A stretch of DNA of 64,000 bases from Mikania micrantha. Taxonomy: Eukaryota > Streptophyta > Magnoliopsida > Asterales > Asteraceae. Positions 43,006 to 56,418 of the stretch are shown piece after piece. The notes beneath the pieces are model-generated. The model made no database searches. It was not told where the DNA came from and was given only the letters and a program-made list of their open reading frames with translations. Where the stretch lies: NCBI GenBank assembly GCA_009363875.1, contig CM018694.1, positions 27,847,415 through 27,911,414 on the forward strand. The letters are read 5' to 3'. How positions within the stretch are numbered: the first letter of the stretch is position 1; each line of letters begins with the position of its first letter. The position numbers and the translations under genes were made by a program.

Positions 43006-44554
43006 TTAATACCCAAGACACTAAGATTACAAAATTTCGAGTACAGAGACACAACCCGTCTCTACTAGGTCTATGCTAAGTTAATCGGAGGCATTATCGA
43101 TAGTGGAATCAGAATCAGCATCCACCGCTGGTTTCTCTTCCTCAGTGTCAGTTCCTCTGCAAGACACTCGATTCGGTCGTCTGCCCAGGTCAGGTCCCGA
43201 GTCAATATAGCGATAATATCTGACTCAAGTCACTGCCTCTTAGGCTCGGGTGAGTCTAGTATGGGTGATGCATTGTCGGGTGACTCCCCCATGGGGTCCT
43301 CCTCAGGATCCTTGTCAGGGTCCTCATCGGAAAATTTGATACGTTGCTTCATGTGAAGTGTAAAGTCGCAACATGAGGTTTTCATGAATACATGGTAATC
43401 CGAACTATAGCTGGAAATTTGATGAACGTTATGTTGAAATCTTGATACGTTGCTTGAATTCCGTTGCAACCATCAGGGTGAGGGATAAGCGAATATCAAT
43501 GTATGTGTTTTCAAAAATAGGCTCACAATAGAATTTGCCAGAATTCATGCGTACCTGTAAATTCACGATTATGTTGCGCACCATGATCGTCAATTTACCT
43601 TACATAAGAATTCTAGTCCTCCTACTTAGAGCTATTAGGTTTTACTGGATCCAGAGTTTATTCATGACATCAAGGTTAAACAAGAGTCATATGAGGTATG
43701 ATTGAATAGCCTATCGAAACCAATACTTGGGCTAGTTATGCGAGTTGTATGGTATGATAGGATCTTGCGTGGATCCTATAAGGATAGCTACATGGCTTGA
43801 GTGTGTTTTCATTATGTCACTTGATGTTAAGACACTCATTGTGTGAATGTCAGTATAGCTGCTTGTGGATGAACACCTAGTAGTCAAGGTGTTTCGTATG
43901 CACTCGTAATGGTAATCTGTCTCGTATGATCACCCTAGTTCTTCCCACTTGAGTGTCAATTTCCGTTCGGTGATATTCTAAGAGTGACAAGGAGTCGAGT
44001 TGGGTATCTCCTCATGTTGTCCTTGCAAGTAGTAAGTGCGGTAGTCTCAAAGGGCTACGAGAATGTTGTTTACGAGTTGGAAAGAGAATCAATGTTTTTC
44101 CAATCATGGTTGACCCACAGGGCCTATTTCATCCCTGGACTTCTTTTAGTGAGCCACAGGGCCTATTTCATCCCTTGACTTGTTATGGTTTCATCCCCGA
44201 CCAGCTTTTGTCGTCACCTCTTCGATTCGGGCACCGGTGATGTACCATATGTGTACCGGCTGCTCCTCCTGCGATGGCTCAGAAGTGCTGTCTTCGGGTG
44301 ATAATTGGTTCTTGGTTCGGTGACTCAACTGCTACCGGTAGTGTTGATACTGAAGGTGTAGGAACAATCTATTCCTTCTCGTCTAATGCGAGCATGGATG
44401 GTGATGACAGTGACGCCACATCTAAATGTGTGAATTGTGTATATGTACGATAATGTATGCAAGTAGGACTAGTACTAAGCGCTACGTGTTGTGTGGAGAC
44501 TAGTGGTTATAGACGAAGTTCGCTAAATGCAAACCTAATTCGCAATAACCGAAG
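43006..44554 (-). other. Leader of element D with a small acidic open frame
   Basis: The stretch between primer site and gag. A 79-codon minus-strand frame at 43230-43469 has an acidic, proline-rich end (SDEDPDKDPEEDPMGES). I do not recognise it and no second copy exists here to test conservation. Two copies of CCACAGGGCCTATTTCATCC lie at about 44114 and 44153. No other feature is seen. Confidence 0.4.
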
Positions 44555-44566
44555 TCTCTGATACCA
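44555..44566 (-). promoter_or_regulatory. Primer binding site of element D
   Basis: The plus strand reads TCTCTGATACCA, then spacer ATT and LTR start TGTCGCACCCC at 44570. It is the Met-tRNA type. Confidence 0.85.
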
Positions 44567-44569
44567 ATT

Positions 44570-47305
44570 TGTCGCACCCCGGCCTTCCCGGCCTGAACGA
44601 AAGGGCGCGACTGGACTGGCTGATCTTGCAGGATCGCAGTCTCCGGTCACACAGTGTTGTGAGACCTATATGTCTGGTTTCATACGTACATCCAAGAACT
44701 TGGATAAAATAGTTTGGTAAAATCAGAGTTGCGGAAGTAAGAAGTTTAAGTTGTCCAAACAACATTTTAATTATAAGTTGCGGAAGCATAAGTTTAAACA
44801 GTTTTCCATTCTTAAAGAGTAGTAGTGTGGAAGCGGTTTAAATATATAACATTACATGACAAAACAAATGTTAATCGTTATCAAATTTTCCTATGACACT
44901 AAAGCTGATGCATGGGACTCCATCCTAGCATCCTATCCTTGTGTGCATGCCTTAGTTACCTGAGAAAACATGCGAGTAAAAGGGTCAACACAAAGGTTGT
45001 TGAGAGCACAGGTTTGTATCAGCAGTAAACATCAAAATGTTTAAAGTAAATGTTTTACAGATTTGTATATCATTACAATGCAATATCCATTGATAGCTAG
45101 TCAATATGTTTAATATCATATGCAGGTTCGCAACCGAAGCTAACATGCTGCCTCCCGCCATGTCCATCCAACTAGACAATGGCAATGTTTATTGGTCAAT
45201 TTTTCACTCTTCCAACCTCCAGTCGGGGTGGCCATACGGCTCGCAACAGCGGGGCTTGTCAGGCCCAAATAGTACTATTCAGAATTACCACGCTAAGCGC
45301 AACGCGCTATTAATGGTTCGAGGTGTGTTTAATGAGGACTTATCAGATTTGATGATGATTGCCACACATATGCATATACGTGATATTAGCATGTAGAAAA
45401 GTAACCAAAAGTATGTTATTGTTCAAAAACAGTTGTATGCAATGTTTTCTCCCCCAAAGATAGAAAATGTAAAAAGGGGCCGTGAACTCACCTGATAGAG
45501 CAGTTCCGGTTTTTGTGGTGTTCGCGACTGCGAAAGCTAGCAGTCCTGCTAGTAAGCACCTATAAATCATATAGGTGTAAGTATGTGTTTTGTGGTGTGT
45601 TGTAATCCATACAACTCCAAGTGTCGGTGTGCTCAACCGAGTGTGTGTGTTGACTCGACGAATTGTTGATGACACGATTGTTGTGTTTATGTGTCTTAAT
45701 GCGAATAAGACATCAACACGCATTCCTATGACCAATCATAATGTTTTCACATAAGTTATGTTTCAAAAAAATCGTAACGTTCCCGTTCCGGGAAACTTTC
45801 TATATTTAGAAGGTTTCTATTTTTTTTGAAAGTATGGTTATGAAATCACATATCATAAAACAAATCACTCTAGTATGTTTGTAAAATCATATGTAAAGAC
45901 TTGAAATAAGTCGTTTGGGCATAAATTACTATTTATGCCATTTTACCCGAATAAAGTTTCCTAAAATAGTAAATACTCGTTTAAAAGTTCGTTTTCACAA
46001 ATTAAGGTTTCCAATATGTTTAGAAATCATTTTCACACATATCACAGTGATCACAAATCATCAAAACATCCTAAAATACCAAAAGCCCTCTTTTGATCCC
46101 AAAAAGTTTCCTTATTTAGTAAGTTTTTACGAAATCATGTTTTGATAAAATCAAATATCCAAATGTGTTTCTAAACACTTCAATATGCATTTGACAACAT
46201 CTAGACATGTCTAACATGTCTAGATCATCACAAATCTATGACTTGCAACATAAAAGTTTCCTTTTATGGCAAGTGTACCAAAATCATCACAACTCAATCA
46301 TAACTCAACCAAAACTCAAATCTAACATTTCTAAACACTAAAATCAGTAGATATACAACAAATACACATCAAATCACCAACACATTCGTGCACAATAACC
46401 GTATGGAGTTGCATGTGGGTTTTTACCCATTGCATGTACGATCTAACTAAGGATAAACATACAAAACTACCTTAGAGCTACAAATCCAAGCTAAAACAGC
46501 TTCTGATGATGGCAAGCTACTAGTTTGATGGTCGTTTCAAGCTTCTTGACGGTTCTCGACACCCTCCTTGAGCTCCAATGGCTTCCAACACAAGGAAGGG
46601 CTTCCAATGGTGTTAACAGAGGTTTGGGGTGGATTTGGCAGAGGTTTTGGTCGATTTGCAGAGGAGAAGCTCGGTGAGGATGAGAGAAAACCGAACAAAT
46701 GAGCTGGGTTGGCTTTTTATGGAATTTTCGATCTGCATGGCCTTCGCGTACCGCGAAGGCCGATCAAAAATTGTTATCGCGTACCGCGACGGTTTTCTTC
46801 GCGTATCACGAAGCCTTTCGCCATGGGTTCCTTGCGTACCGCGACGGGTCCATTTATTTGTTTTTCGATTTCAATGATTCGATTTCCTCGTACTCAATTC
46901 CTAACGTTTATCCTAAACATCTAATGCATGTTTAGCACATAATCATATAATGACACATAGGTTTGATTGATCACCAACGTTCGTGAGACTCGTGTGTGTG
47001 TTTCGATAATTCCTTGAATTATCTTCGATGGTTTGTGTTCGTGTGTTTACGAAGTGTTTGCATGCTTGATTAATTCAAATCAACATGTAATGCACAATTC
47101 AGTTGTGTTAGTGTTTGTGTTTGCCACATTTGGTTTTCAAAACCAATGTGCAATGTACGATTCGATAGTTCCTTGAATTATCGTCTCACATTTGTGTGTG
47201 TTCAACTCATCTAATTGAACATAATTAAATGAAGTACGACAAGTAAGAATGTGAAATACGTAGAGTGTAAGAGTTGCAATTTACCTGAAATTGCCAGGTG
47301 TCACA
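44570..47305 (-). mobile_element. 5' LTR of element D
   Basis: This 2.74-kb LTR runs TGTGACACC to GGGGTGCGACA on the sense strand. The 50-nt signature is at 44957-45004 (CAACA/TGTTG stem, TTTTCTCAGGTAAC). The GTACCGCGA cluster is at 46745-46850. The 130-codon frame (45343-45735) is shared with the other LTR. Confidence 0.92.
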
Positions 47306-47310
47306 ACTAC

Positions 47311-49498
47311 ACCTTTCTAAGGCGAAACTTTCAAAAGCACCATGTTTCCGACTTGAAATTCTAATGGCTTACGACTCTTATCGGTATAGCTCTTTCATCT
47401 ACTTCGAGCAGCAGTCTCCTGAATTATCTCTGGACTTGTGATTTGCTATTTACCAATCTCGGTCCAATAAATGGGAGAACAACATTTCCGTCCATAAAGG
47501 GCTTCAAAAGGTGCCATGCCGATACTCGTATGATAACTGTTGTTATACAAGAATTCGAGCGGAGGAAAATGGGTGTCCCAATTACCACCAAAATCAATGG
47601 CACGTGCTCTATCCATATCTTCTAATATATGAATCGTTCGCTAGGTATGTCCATCCGTTTGAGGATGATAATTCATGCTAAGATCCATTCGCGTACCGAA
47701 CGATTCTTGAAGGGATTCCAAGAAACGAGCAGTGATTTATTCCACATATATATGAGCAAAATTCCGCACAGGGTAAGTCTCGCGTACAGGTAGGAAATGA
47801 GCTGAATTTGTCAAACGATCTATGATTACCCATATGCTATCATAATCAATGGATGTCTTAGGTAACTTGGTGATAAAATGCATTGAGATGTTTTCCCATT
47901 TCCACATGGGGATTTTAGGTTGTACCAATAACCCAAAAGGTCGCTGATGTTCAGCTTTCACCTTAGCGCACGTTAGACATTTTGATACATATTCAGCAAT
48001 GTATTTCTTCATTTCGGGCCATCAATACAAGACTCGTAAATCTTGATATATTTTTTTTGCGCCCAGATGAACTAAATATCGTGACTTATGTGCCTCATTC
48101 AGAATGGTAAGTCTAAGGTCATCACGGTTTGGTATCCAAACGCGATTTAAGAAGTATAGTAAATCATTCGACTTAGTTTCCAATTGAAGCTCACCACCAC
48201 AAGACATCTAGTCGTGTAGATTGCCTTGGGCCACTAAAGCTTGTTAAGAAACTAAAATGTCTTTATGAAGGTTTGTCTGAATAAAAACGCTACACAATTG
48301 AACATGACTCTACCATTGAGTGCATCAGCCACGACATTCGCTTTACCAGGGTGGTAATGAATCTCGCAGTCATAGTCGTTAAGTAGTTCAACACAGCGTC
48401 AATGCCTTATGTTTAGCTATTTATGGTTAAGTATGTGTTGGAGCTCTTATGGTCAATGAAGACCACACATTTCATGCCATATAGGTAATGTCTCCAAATC
48501 TTCAAGGCAGATACGACCGTTCCAAGTTCCACGTCATGTGTGGTGTAATTCTTCTCATGAATCTTCAGTTGTTTGGACACGTAGGCCACAACCTTTCCTT
48601 GTTGCATGAGAACGCAACCGAGACCTTGGTTGAATGCATCACAATAAACTACAAAATCGTCATTGTCGTAAGGGAAGTTCAAGATAGGAGCATTGCATAA
48701 CTTTTGTTTTAAGGTTTGAAATGCTTCTTCAAGCTTCGGCCCCTACTTTATGAGTCAATGCAGTGAAAGGGACAGCAATCTTCGAAAAAATCGAAATAAA
48801 ACGCTGATAGTAACCGACCAGTCCAAGGAAAGAGCGTATATCCGTTGGATTCTTCGGGGTTTTCCAATTCTTCACCGCTTTTATCTTAGCAGGGTCAATG
48901 TGGACACGGTTCTCGTAGGCAATGTGACCAAAGAACTGAACTTCTTTAAGCCAAAAATTCACACTTGGAGAATTTAGCATACAATTATTCCTTTCTTAAA
49001 ATTCCCATAATCAACCAAAGATGTCTCTCATGGTCTTCCTTTCTCTTTGAGTAAATCAAAATATCATCGATAATTACAATCACGAATTTATCCAAGTATG
49101 CCCGGAAAAAGCGATTCATAATATCCATGAACACCGCGGGTGAATTGGTAAGGCCGAATGGCATTAACAGAAACTCATAGTGGCCATATCTTGTTCTGAA
49201 CGTTGTCTTGGGAATATCATCTTCATGGACACGAAGTTGGTGATATCTCGTTCTATCTTCGAATACCAAACCGATCCTTTTAATTGATCGAAAAGGTCGT
49301 CTATGCGTGGCAACTGGTATTGGTTTTTATGGTTAGTTTGTTCAATTCATGGTAATTGATGCACATCCGAAATGACCCATCCTTCTTCCTGACAAATAGG
49401 ATTGGTGCACCCCATGGTGAATGACTTAGGCTAATGAACCCTTTTCGGATAATTAATGAGGTTGACTTGCTAATTCTGGCATTTCCGACAGCGCTAGC
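47311..49498 (-). pseudogene. pol of element E (RT, RNase H, integrase), decayed
   Basis: In sense order: RT start with GAPILFVRKKDGSFRMCINY (about 49340-49430), RT with MPFGLTNSPAVF and IIDDILIYS (48985-49269), RT connection (48729-48980), RNase H with VVYCDAFNQGLG (48413-48682), integrase zinc region (48022-48207 and on), integrase core (47737-48012) and C-terminal part to 47311. Frameshifts and stops separate these blocks. The first integrase Asp is His (SMHF). A deletion near 47740 removes the segment holding the second catalytic Asp. RNase H TDHKS is IDHKS. The 5' part is cut at 49498 by LTR F; the 3' part continues at 37355 beyond element D. Confidence 0.9.
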
Positions 49499-51200
49499 TG
49501 TCACATCCCGACTGAAGAAGAATACGTCGGGGCGTGAGCTCGACTATCCCTTAGCTCATGGTGCTATTGTAATGTTTTGATAATTAATGCGTCATTATTA
49601 AAATTTCAAGCACAACATTCATATTCATAAATTCATTTGATTACAATTGAATTCTAAAACATTGTTTAAGAATTTAACTAAGTCTACTAAATCCTATCCT
49701 ATGTCTTCATGAGTTGCACTTAACCTATCACACATGCAAAATATTTTTTGTCAACTATTTGCATAATTGGTGAGTACATATACAAAGTTTACATAATACA
49801 TAAGAGATAGATGCGAACTCAAAGTCTAAAGCATTGATCTAAAGCATATGTTCTTACAGTTTCTAAGGTCTCATGTGTAACAGATAAATTCAGATACGTT
49901 ATTAAAAATCATACAAGGTATACAAACAAGCATGCATAGTCTTCAATAGTCCTTACTAGTCCTCAATAATCTTCAAACAAGTGACAAACAAACTTATAAA
50001 TCAAGGCTTGCAAGACCAAGATTAAGCATGTAATCCACAAGTTTGCAAATGTGTACAATTTCACCTTTTTGACACAAAGGCAAAAGCCAATGCAAAGATG
50101 GTATTCTAATGCATCTTAGGCTACATTTGTATCGAAGAATGCATACAAAGAATTCAAGTCATTGCATACACAAGATCTATCAACATGTAATGGCATATCA
50201 CAAAAGTCAATATCTAAAGACTAAGTCATTGCATCATACTTGTTTTGACTCTAATAATAACAAAAAAAAAATTGTACAAGACATGTGTAACATCCTTAAA
50301 ACAATACAAAATGTAAAGAAGGGGGTATGAATGTGCTCACTTGGTTTATTAGCGAATACAAAGTCTTCAAATAGAGTGTGAGGGATATGAAGCAAGCAAC
50401 TTCACCCTAGAGTTAAATGCATAATAGTTCTTAATATTGCTTAAATTTCAAGTGTTAATGATGTCTTAAGAACTATGGCATACTATGGAAGTCCTATATA
50501 ACATGTTTAAGTTTGAATGGTAGTATTTTGGAATATTTATTTAGTTTTTTTAAATAAAAATTCTAACAGTGTTGTAGAATAATGATAATAGGACATTAAA
50601 ATCCAATTTATTTCTTAATATTGTTATTTATTAAAATCTTAGAAATAATGTTTATGTAATATAATAATAGTAATTATATTACACACGTGCTTTGATTAAC
50701 GAACGTTGGTGAATTAAACAAACTATGATGCAATTGAACAACAATTGAACCTTATAAGAGTCCATAACGAACTAAATTATGATTATAATCAAGAAACGTT
50801 GAACATTAACAAAGATCAGTAGAAAACCGAATTTAAACAACAAAATTGGGCCAATTGGGCTAGTCCGGAAGCCTTTGCGGTACGCCAAGGGCCCCGGCAA
50901 GGACCTTGGCAGTACGTGAAGGTGAGGCGGGCAAATTTGAATTCTCTGAATTCCTTCACGGTACGCCATGACCGATCATCTTCCACTCGGCGGTACGCGG
51001 CGTGTTTCGGGAGGAAAACTTATTATTATATTAATGGCAGTACGCCAAGACCCATTGAGGGCACCTTGGCGGTACGCGACCACCCTACTTCGCATAAATG
51101 TTATAAGGACTCAACTCAGTTCATTCCATACCCTTTCTACACCTTTCTCTCGATTACCAGACGATAAAACTCGACCCTACTCCCTGTTCAAGTCTATTTA
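49499..51200 (-). mobile_element. LTR F (boundary on the right uncertain)
   Basis: It begins TGTCACATCCCGAC directly after pol of E (preceding bases CTAGC; no matching right copy found). A weak signature lies at 49723-49774 (GTCAAC, ATTGGTGAG). A GGTACGCC cluster (50870-51085) resembles the GTACCGCGA cluster in D. From about 51200 the sequence reads like the sense strand of an LTR in the opposite orientation, so the right edge is a junction I cannot place exactly. Confidence 0.6.
50870..51085. repeat. GGTACGCC/GTACGCG motif cluster in LTR F
   Basis: GCGGTACGCCA, GGCAGTACGTGA, CACGGTACGCCA, GGCGGTACGCGG, GGCAGTACGCCA and GGCGGTACGCGA lie within about 200 bp. This GC-rich motif set is comparable with the GTACCGCGA set in D (39535-39660, 46745-46850). 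Confidence 0.55.
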
Positions 51201-51632
51201 AATCCATGGAGAATCATTTTCAACCATTTAGAGGTCACCATTGAAGATTTGAAGCTTGGAGCTATAGAGGAACATTGGAGAACTTACTTTCATCACCATC
51301 CTTTGATTTGAGGACGACATCAACTACTTTCAGGAGGTTTCCAGCTCAATTTCAGTGAATCCAAGTTAATAGGTTCTCCTTGAGGTAGCATTCTTAGTCA
51401 ATTTGGTCATTAAACACCCACACACACACATGCATGACTTAACGACCACATGCATCATCAAATCAACCACATACACGAAATTTGGAACTTGTAAAGCTAT
51501 TATTTGGGTCTTAATTCATTGATTTGAGTTATTGATGTTGATTTGTTGGTCATTTTGACGCTATCTTGTGTTATTGGTGATTATAACCACAAATGGTAAC
51601 TTTTAATGACATGCATGGATGATCCATGTGTA
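51201..51632 (+). other. Plus-oriented LTR-like leader fragment
   Basis: Phrases such as GAAGCTTGGAGCTATAGAGG, TTCAGGAGGTTTCCAG and TTCTCCTTGAGGTAGC resemble the transcribed part of the D LTR, but on the plus strand. No ends were found and no gene is seen. Confidence 0.35.
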
Positions 51633-54044
51633 ACGACCGGTTTTAACGGTCACGTTATTAATAAATAAGCGTTATTGTGTTTTTAAATTATGTTGTGATA
51701 ATAATATTTGGGGTATTATAGTTAACTAGTAACTAACTTGATTATGTTGGTTAAGAGGGTTAACTAATTAAAAGGTTGAGGGACTAAACTTGCCAAATGG
51801 GCAAAGTTGGAAAATTAGATGGGATAAGTCTTGACTTGGTCAACCAGATTTCATTCTCATCAGATTCATGTGTGTGTGTTTATGTGAGGAAGCCAAGAAG
51901 GGAAAACAAGGTTTTCAAAAACCTAGCTTCTAAATCCATTGATTTCATGGTTTAAATTCGAGATTGGAGCTTCTGATCTTATCTAATAGTGATTCTAACA
52001 TCTTGTAAGTAATCTTTAACTTCTTATTTGATATTGATTGAAAGTTCTTGAATGAACAAAGTTAGGGTTTGATTCAAATCTTTAAATTGATTGTTTAAAT
52101 GAGTTAGAAACCATGAAACTATGTTTGTTATGTGTTTTAAACAACCAAACTACTAGTTAATATGATATTTAGTTAAAAATTGAATTGAGATGGATTTGGG
52201 TAACTTGAGAAGTTATGAGAACTCCATATAATTGTGTTTGACAACTAATAGGATGGTTAAATCATGGTTTTGAATGAGATATGCATCAAATTTTGACTAA
52301 TCTTTTGTAAAAATGATAAATTGGTGATTTTGGAGTTCATAAGTGAGATTTGTTTAATGTTTAAACATTAACAAGACTAGTTAAATTAATGGATGCACAC
52401 CAAGTGTTTGATTAAATGCTTGAGATTTGAAAGTCAAAGATTTTGACATACACATGTTGATTATAAGTGGTAACTTGACTCCTAAACACTACATAGTGAT
52501 GAATGAGAAATAAGTTTGAATCAATGTGTATATGTGTTAAAAATGGTTGTATATGTTTGAATACAACTAGGAGGTGGAAGTAGGAGTCAAGAAACAAGTC
52601 AAAGAGCGGGGAAAGAAGTTGTTGGTGTTAACCAACCACTCGAAAAAAGTAAGTTACTCAACTTACTGTAACATTACATATAGTAGTAGAAAGAGTCTAC
52701 CTGATTGTTGTGTTGGTATGATTGATTGTGCATAACTTGATTAATGAAGCTAATTGAGTTGAAAGACCTATGAGAAGGCATTATTAGTTTCAATATGAAT
52801 GTTATGCTTGAGTTGTATTTGTTATATAAATGGATAGAAATTAGCCGGATGAGCCTGTGGATGAGTTTATGACACCACATGTAACATCAGTGCCGGACGC
52901 GTGCCGGAACAGTGATCGTAACAGTAAACATGTACAGTGATTCAGGTACACATTTCGTTAAACTACGTTTAGACTATTTATGCAATTGATTAACACGAAA
53001 CTATTATACGATTGTCTGAAATTGACTGAAACCTTAGGGTTTAACAGTCTGAAACATGTCAGACAACACAGTGTTGAAACATAAATACTTGATGTGATAT
53101 TAGTTGACATAAATGTATGTGAGGTGAAACAAAACAAAATCTTTACGGTTATTGTTGCGAAATGCTAAACTGACGAGTTATTCGTATAGGTGACGATCTG
53201 TACGAATGATTCTGATAGTTTAACGTTCTGAAATAATGACTTAACAATAGAAAACAAGAATCAGAAAGCCAAACCATCGACGTGTTCGTTCGAATGACGA
53301 TTCGAACGAATACGCGCGATGGTGACGCGATCTGATAAAACGATAACGAAAAATAATAATGATACGAACGATCATAAATTTTAAAGAAATGAAATATTTT
53401 CTTATTTTACAATTTTGAAACTCATCATAAAATAATATAAATTTAACTATTTTAATTTTAAATCGCGAATGAATTAATAAAACGCGTAGATTATTTTAAT
53501 TCGAAAAATAAATAAACACTACGATATTTAAAATAAATTCTTTTTATTTAAGCTACGAAAAATACGCGTAACGTGCCGGATACGCGACGAAACTACGAAC
53601 CGAGCAACCGAAACGAACCCGGACACCACTCAGAGTATAAATACTCTAAATGACCCCATTAAATCATTTTTCTCATCTTCAACCTCTCTCCTCTCTCAAT
53701 TTCCGGCTACAACCATTTCCACCATTTTCACACCTTCAAACTAGCATAACTCCCTCATTTCTTAACGAAAATCGGTGATTCTTGCGCTCACGCGAAGCCC
53801 TTGACGAGCTCTACACAAAAGTACAACCGATCTAGAAAGTTACCCACTGAAAAACGAGGTATGATGCTATGAAAAGTTCGAAAATTAGGGTTTCTATGCT
53901 TTGATCGAATCACCCATGTGATCTGTGTAAAAAAAAAAAAACTTGTTCACACCCACACCTATTTCGAGTTCAGTAGCTAGACTACACACCATAGAACCAT
54001 GGACACAACCCAGCAACAGAAAAAAATTCGATGAGGATGAAGGG

Positions 54045-54490
54045 AGGTTGCAGGTTCGCGAGTCCATGAAGGACAGTCGGACTGATCTGCGGGTCAGGTG
54101 AAAGCCACGAACCTTCCCATCTCAGCAAACCTTCCAGCCTTCCCGAACCCTCGACTATGAGAGTTTCACTTGCACGAACCTTACTGTTCAGACTCAGCCG
54201 AGCCTTATGGTTCTTGGGAGCGAACCCTGCCGAGATTCGGGCCTGAGTCACGAACCTTTGGTCACCATGGACCGAACCTTTCTGCAAGAACATGACCGAA
54301 CCTTTTAGTAGCCATCAGTAGCCGAACCCTCAAGCGCTTACAAGCGAACCTGCATCATCGAACTCAGGTTTTTCGAACCTGCAAACCTGTCGGCAGTTGG
54401 CCGGATTCCTTAACACCGACGAACCTTGGGAACTCGGAGTCACAAACCCTGCTGCCATCTTTCACGAACCATCTCGGAGGTTCACGGGAT
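54045..54490. repeat. CGAACC motif cluster in the solo LTR
   Basis: CGAACC(T/C) occurs about fifteen times with irregular spacing. It is the reverse complement of the GGTTCG clusters in families B and C, as expected for opposite orientation. Confidence 0.6.
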
Positions 54491-54539
54491 CTGTGTCAGA
54501 TTAGTCGGCCGAGCATTTCCAACCAATTCGACCCACCTA

Positions 54540-54830
54540 TGCACGTCGATCATTTTTCCTACGTTGGGCTGCTACTAGCCGATTTAATTAAACTATTATT
54601 GGGCCCAAGATGGGTGTGGTTCAGCTTAACTTGGCCCACATAGATTGGATCAGCCCATCATGGTCAAATTGATTTGGCCCAACAGCCCACTTACATTCTG
54701 GTTCGGCCCAAACACAACAGAAGATATTATTGGCCCAGTTTACACCCTTCGGCCCACACAAGCCTTAAACCGGCCCAATAACAATTGTCAAAACCCAATG
54801 GGATTCGGCCCAATTAATTTCAACTTATAT
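54540..54830. promoter_or_regulatory. GGCCCA (TGGGCC) array in the solo LTR
   Basis: About eight GGCCCA plus TGGGCT and AGCCCA variants lie directly beside the CGAACC cluster, the same pairing of arrays as in family B (4800-5660). Confidence 0.55.
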
Positions 54831-55421
54831 TGCAACGATACAATTTAATACATTAAAACTATAATTGTTGGGGGAAATTACAAACCAAGTGTGGTCACGA
54901 TAATAAGAACAACTTTAAATTATAAACCTAAGTCATACGTTTGAGTTAGATTTAGTTACAAAACTTTTATTAATGAAGTTCAAGTGATAACTTACAATGT
55001 TGATCAAATAACGACTTTAAGCTAATGAAGTCAAATGTTAGAGAATCAACAAACAATAAACAAGGGTCGAATCAATTACCGAGACTCACGAGTGTTAGCC
55101 AAGTTAGGGCTAACACATACACGCGCACAAGTCACAATAATTTACACTTATAAGTTACATACGATGTGAAATCAATACAGGAACGGGAAAACTACCGCAA
55201 GAATAATCAAAGAGCGCGTGCATTCTTCTTTTCTTTAGTTAAGTCAACCCTACAACAATAAGGTGAGTTCATTGTCCCCTTTTAAACATATTTGTTTTAC
55301 TTCGGGACTGAGAAGCATGTTAAACATTTTTACTGAAATGTTATTTAATGCTTTTAAACATAAACATGATTACTTATGATAGAAACCTTTACTTTAAGCT
55401 TGATGCTTAAAATCAATTGTT

Positions 55422-55711
55422 GATTACTTGATACAAATACATGATACTTGATTCAATTACATGAGATGTGATTCAATTACATGAGACATGATTCAAATAC
55501 ATGATACTTGATACAAATACATGATACTTGATTTAATTACATAAGATGTGATTCAATTACATGAGACATGATACAAATACATGATACTTGATTTAATTAC
55601 ATGAGATGTGATTCAATTACATGAGACATGATTCAAATACATGATACTTGATACAAATACATGATACTTGATACTATTACATGAGATTTGATACTACTAC
55701 ATGAGATATGA
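55422..55711. repeat. 20-bp minisatellite
   Basis: About fourteen units of the type ATGATACTTGATTCAATTAC, alternating with ATGAGATGTG and ATGAGACATG variants. Higher-order repetition of the variants is visible. Confidence 0.8.
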
Positions 55712-55764
55712 TGTTGGAAACTATTACATGCTACTAGGCCATCATACATGTATCTAACCATAGT

Positions 55765-56275
55765 CTACGTAATTGCTGAACGTCTGGTATTCCAGAGCTT
55801 GTACCTATGGGGTGAGATACATGTAATAACATAAACATAATGATACTCAGCTATTACCTGGTTATAAGGGACATGTAATTGCTAAACGTCTGGTATTCCA
55901 GAGCTTTTGTCGGCTTATATGAGGTATGTAAAGGCTAAAAATGAAAGTATCGATTCTAAGCTATTACCTGGTTATAAGGGACACGTAATTGCTGAACGTC
56001 TGGTATTCCAGAGCTTGTGTCGGCTTATATGAGGTATGTAAAGGCTAAACATAAACGTAACGTTACGGGGCTATTACCTGGTTATAAGTGACATATAATT
56101 GCTGAACGTCTGGTATTCCAGAGCTTTTGTCGGCTTATAAGAGGTATGTAAAGGCTAAACATGAACTTGTTGAATGCTAAGCTGTTATCTATATAAGAGA
56201 CATGTAATTGCTAAACTTCTGGTATTCCAGAGCTTTTGTCTGCTTATAGGAGATATGTAATTGCTAAACTATGTG
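55765..56275 (+). repeat. Five ~110-bp repeats with a CTGG-TATT-CCAG hairpin
   Basis: Units start near 55769, 55870, 55986, 56094 and 56203. They share GTAATTGCTGAACGT, CTGGTATTCCAGAGCTT, TCGGCTTATATGAGGTATGT and TATTACCTGGTTATAAG. The CTGGTATTCCAG hairpin is invariant. Confidence 0.8.
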
Positions 56276-56418
56276 TGTGTGAATCTATGATGCTTGATAA
56301 ACATGATGATAGCTAACACTTATGAATACAATAGACATGAAAACTTTGAAACAGATAACAAAAGGCTTTGATGAGGATTGAGTAGATTGGTAGGTAAAAT
56401 GCTTAATTATCATTAACA

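Larger units (their letters stand above)
37356..47305 (-). mobile_element. Complete Ty3/gypsy element D (target duplication ACTAC)
   Basis: ACTAC flanks the element at 37351-37355 and 47306-47310. The host pol sequence reads continuously across one copy of it (FGKK side to KGV side). LTRs are 37356-40132 and 44570-47305. The internal 4.4 kb hold gag, a protease remnant, an integrase-chromodomain remnant and a leader. RT and RNase H are missing altogether. The low LTR starts TTTCGCACC where the high one has TGTCGCACC. Confidence 0.93.

Noticed and set aside
55422..56275. CRISPR-like array
   Set aside because: Direct repeats are degenerate, without unique spacers, and lie inside a plant LTR; this is a minisatellite plus longer tandem repeats.
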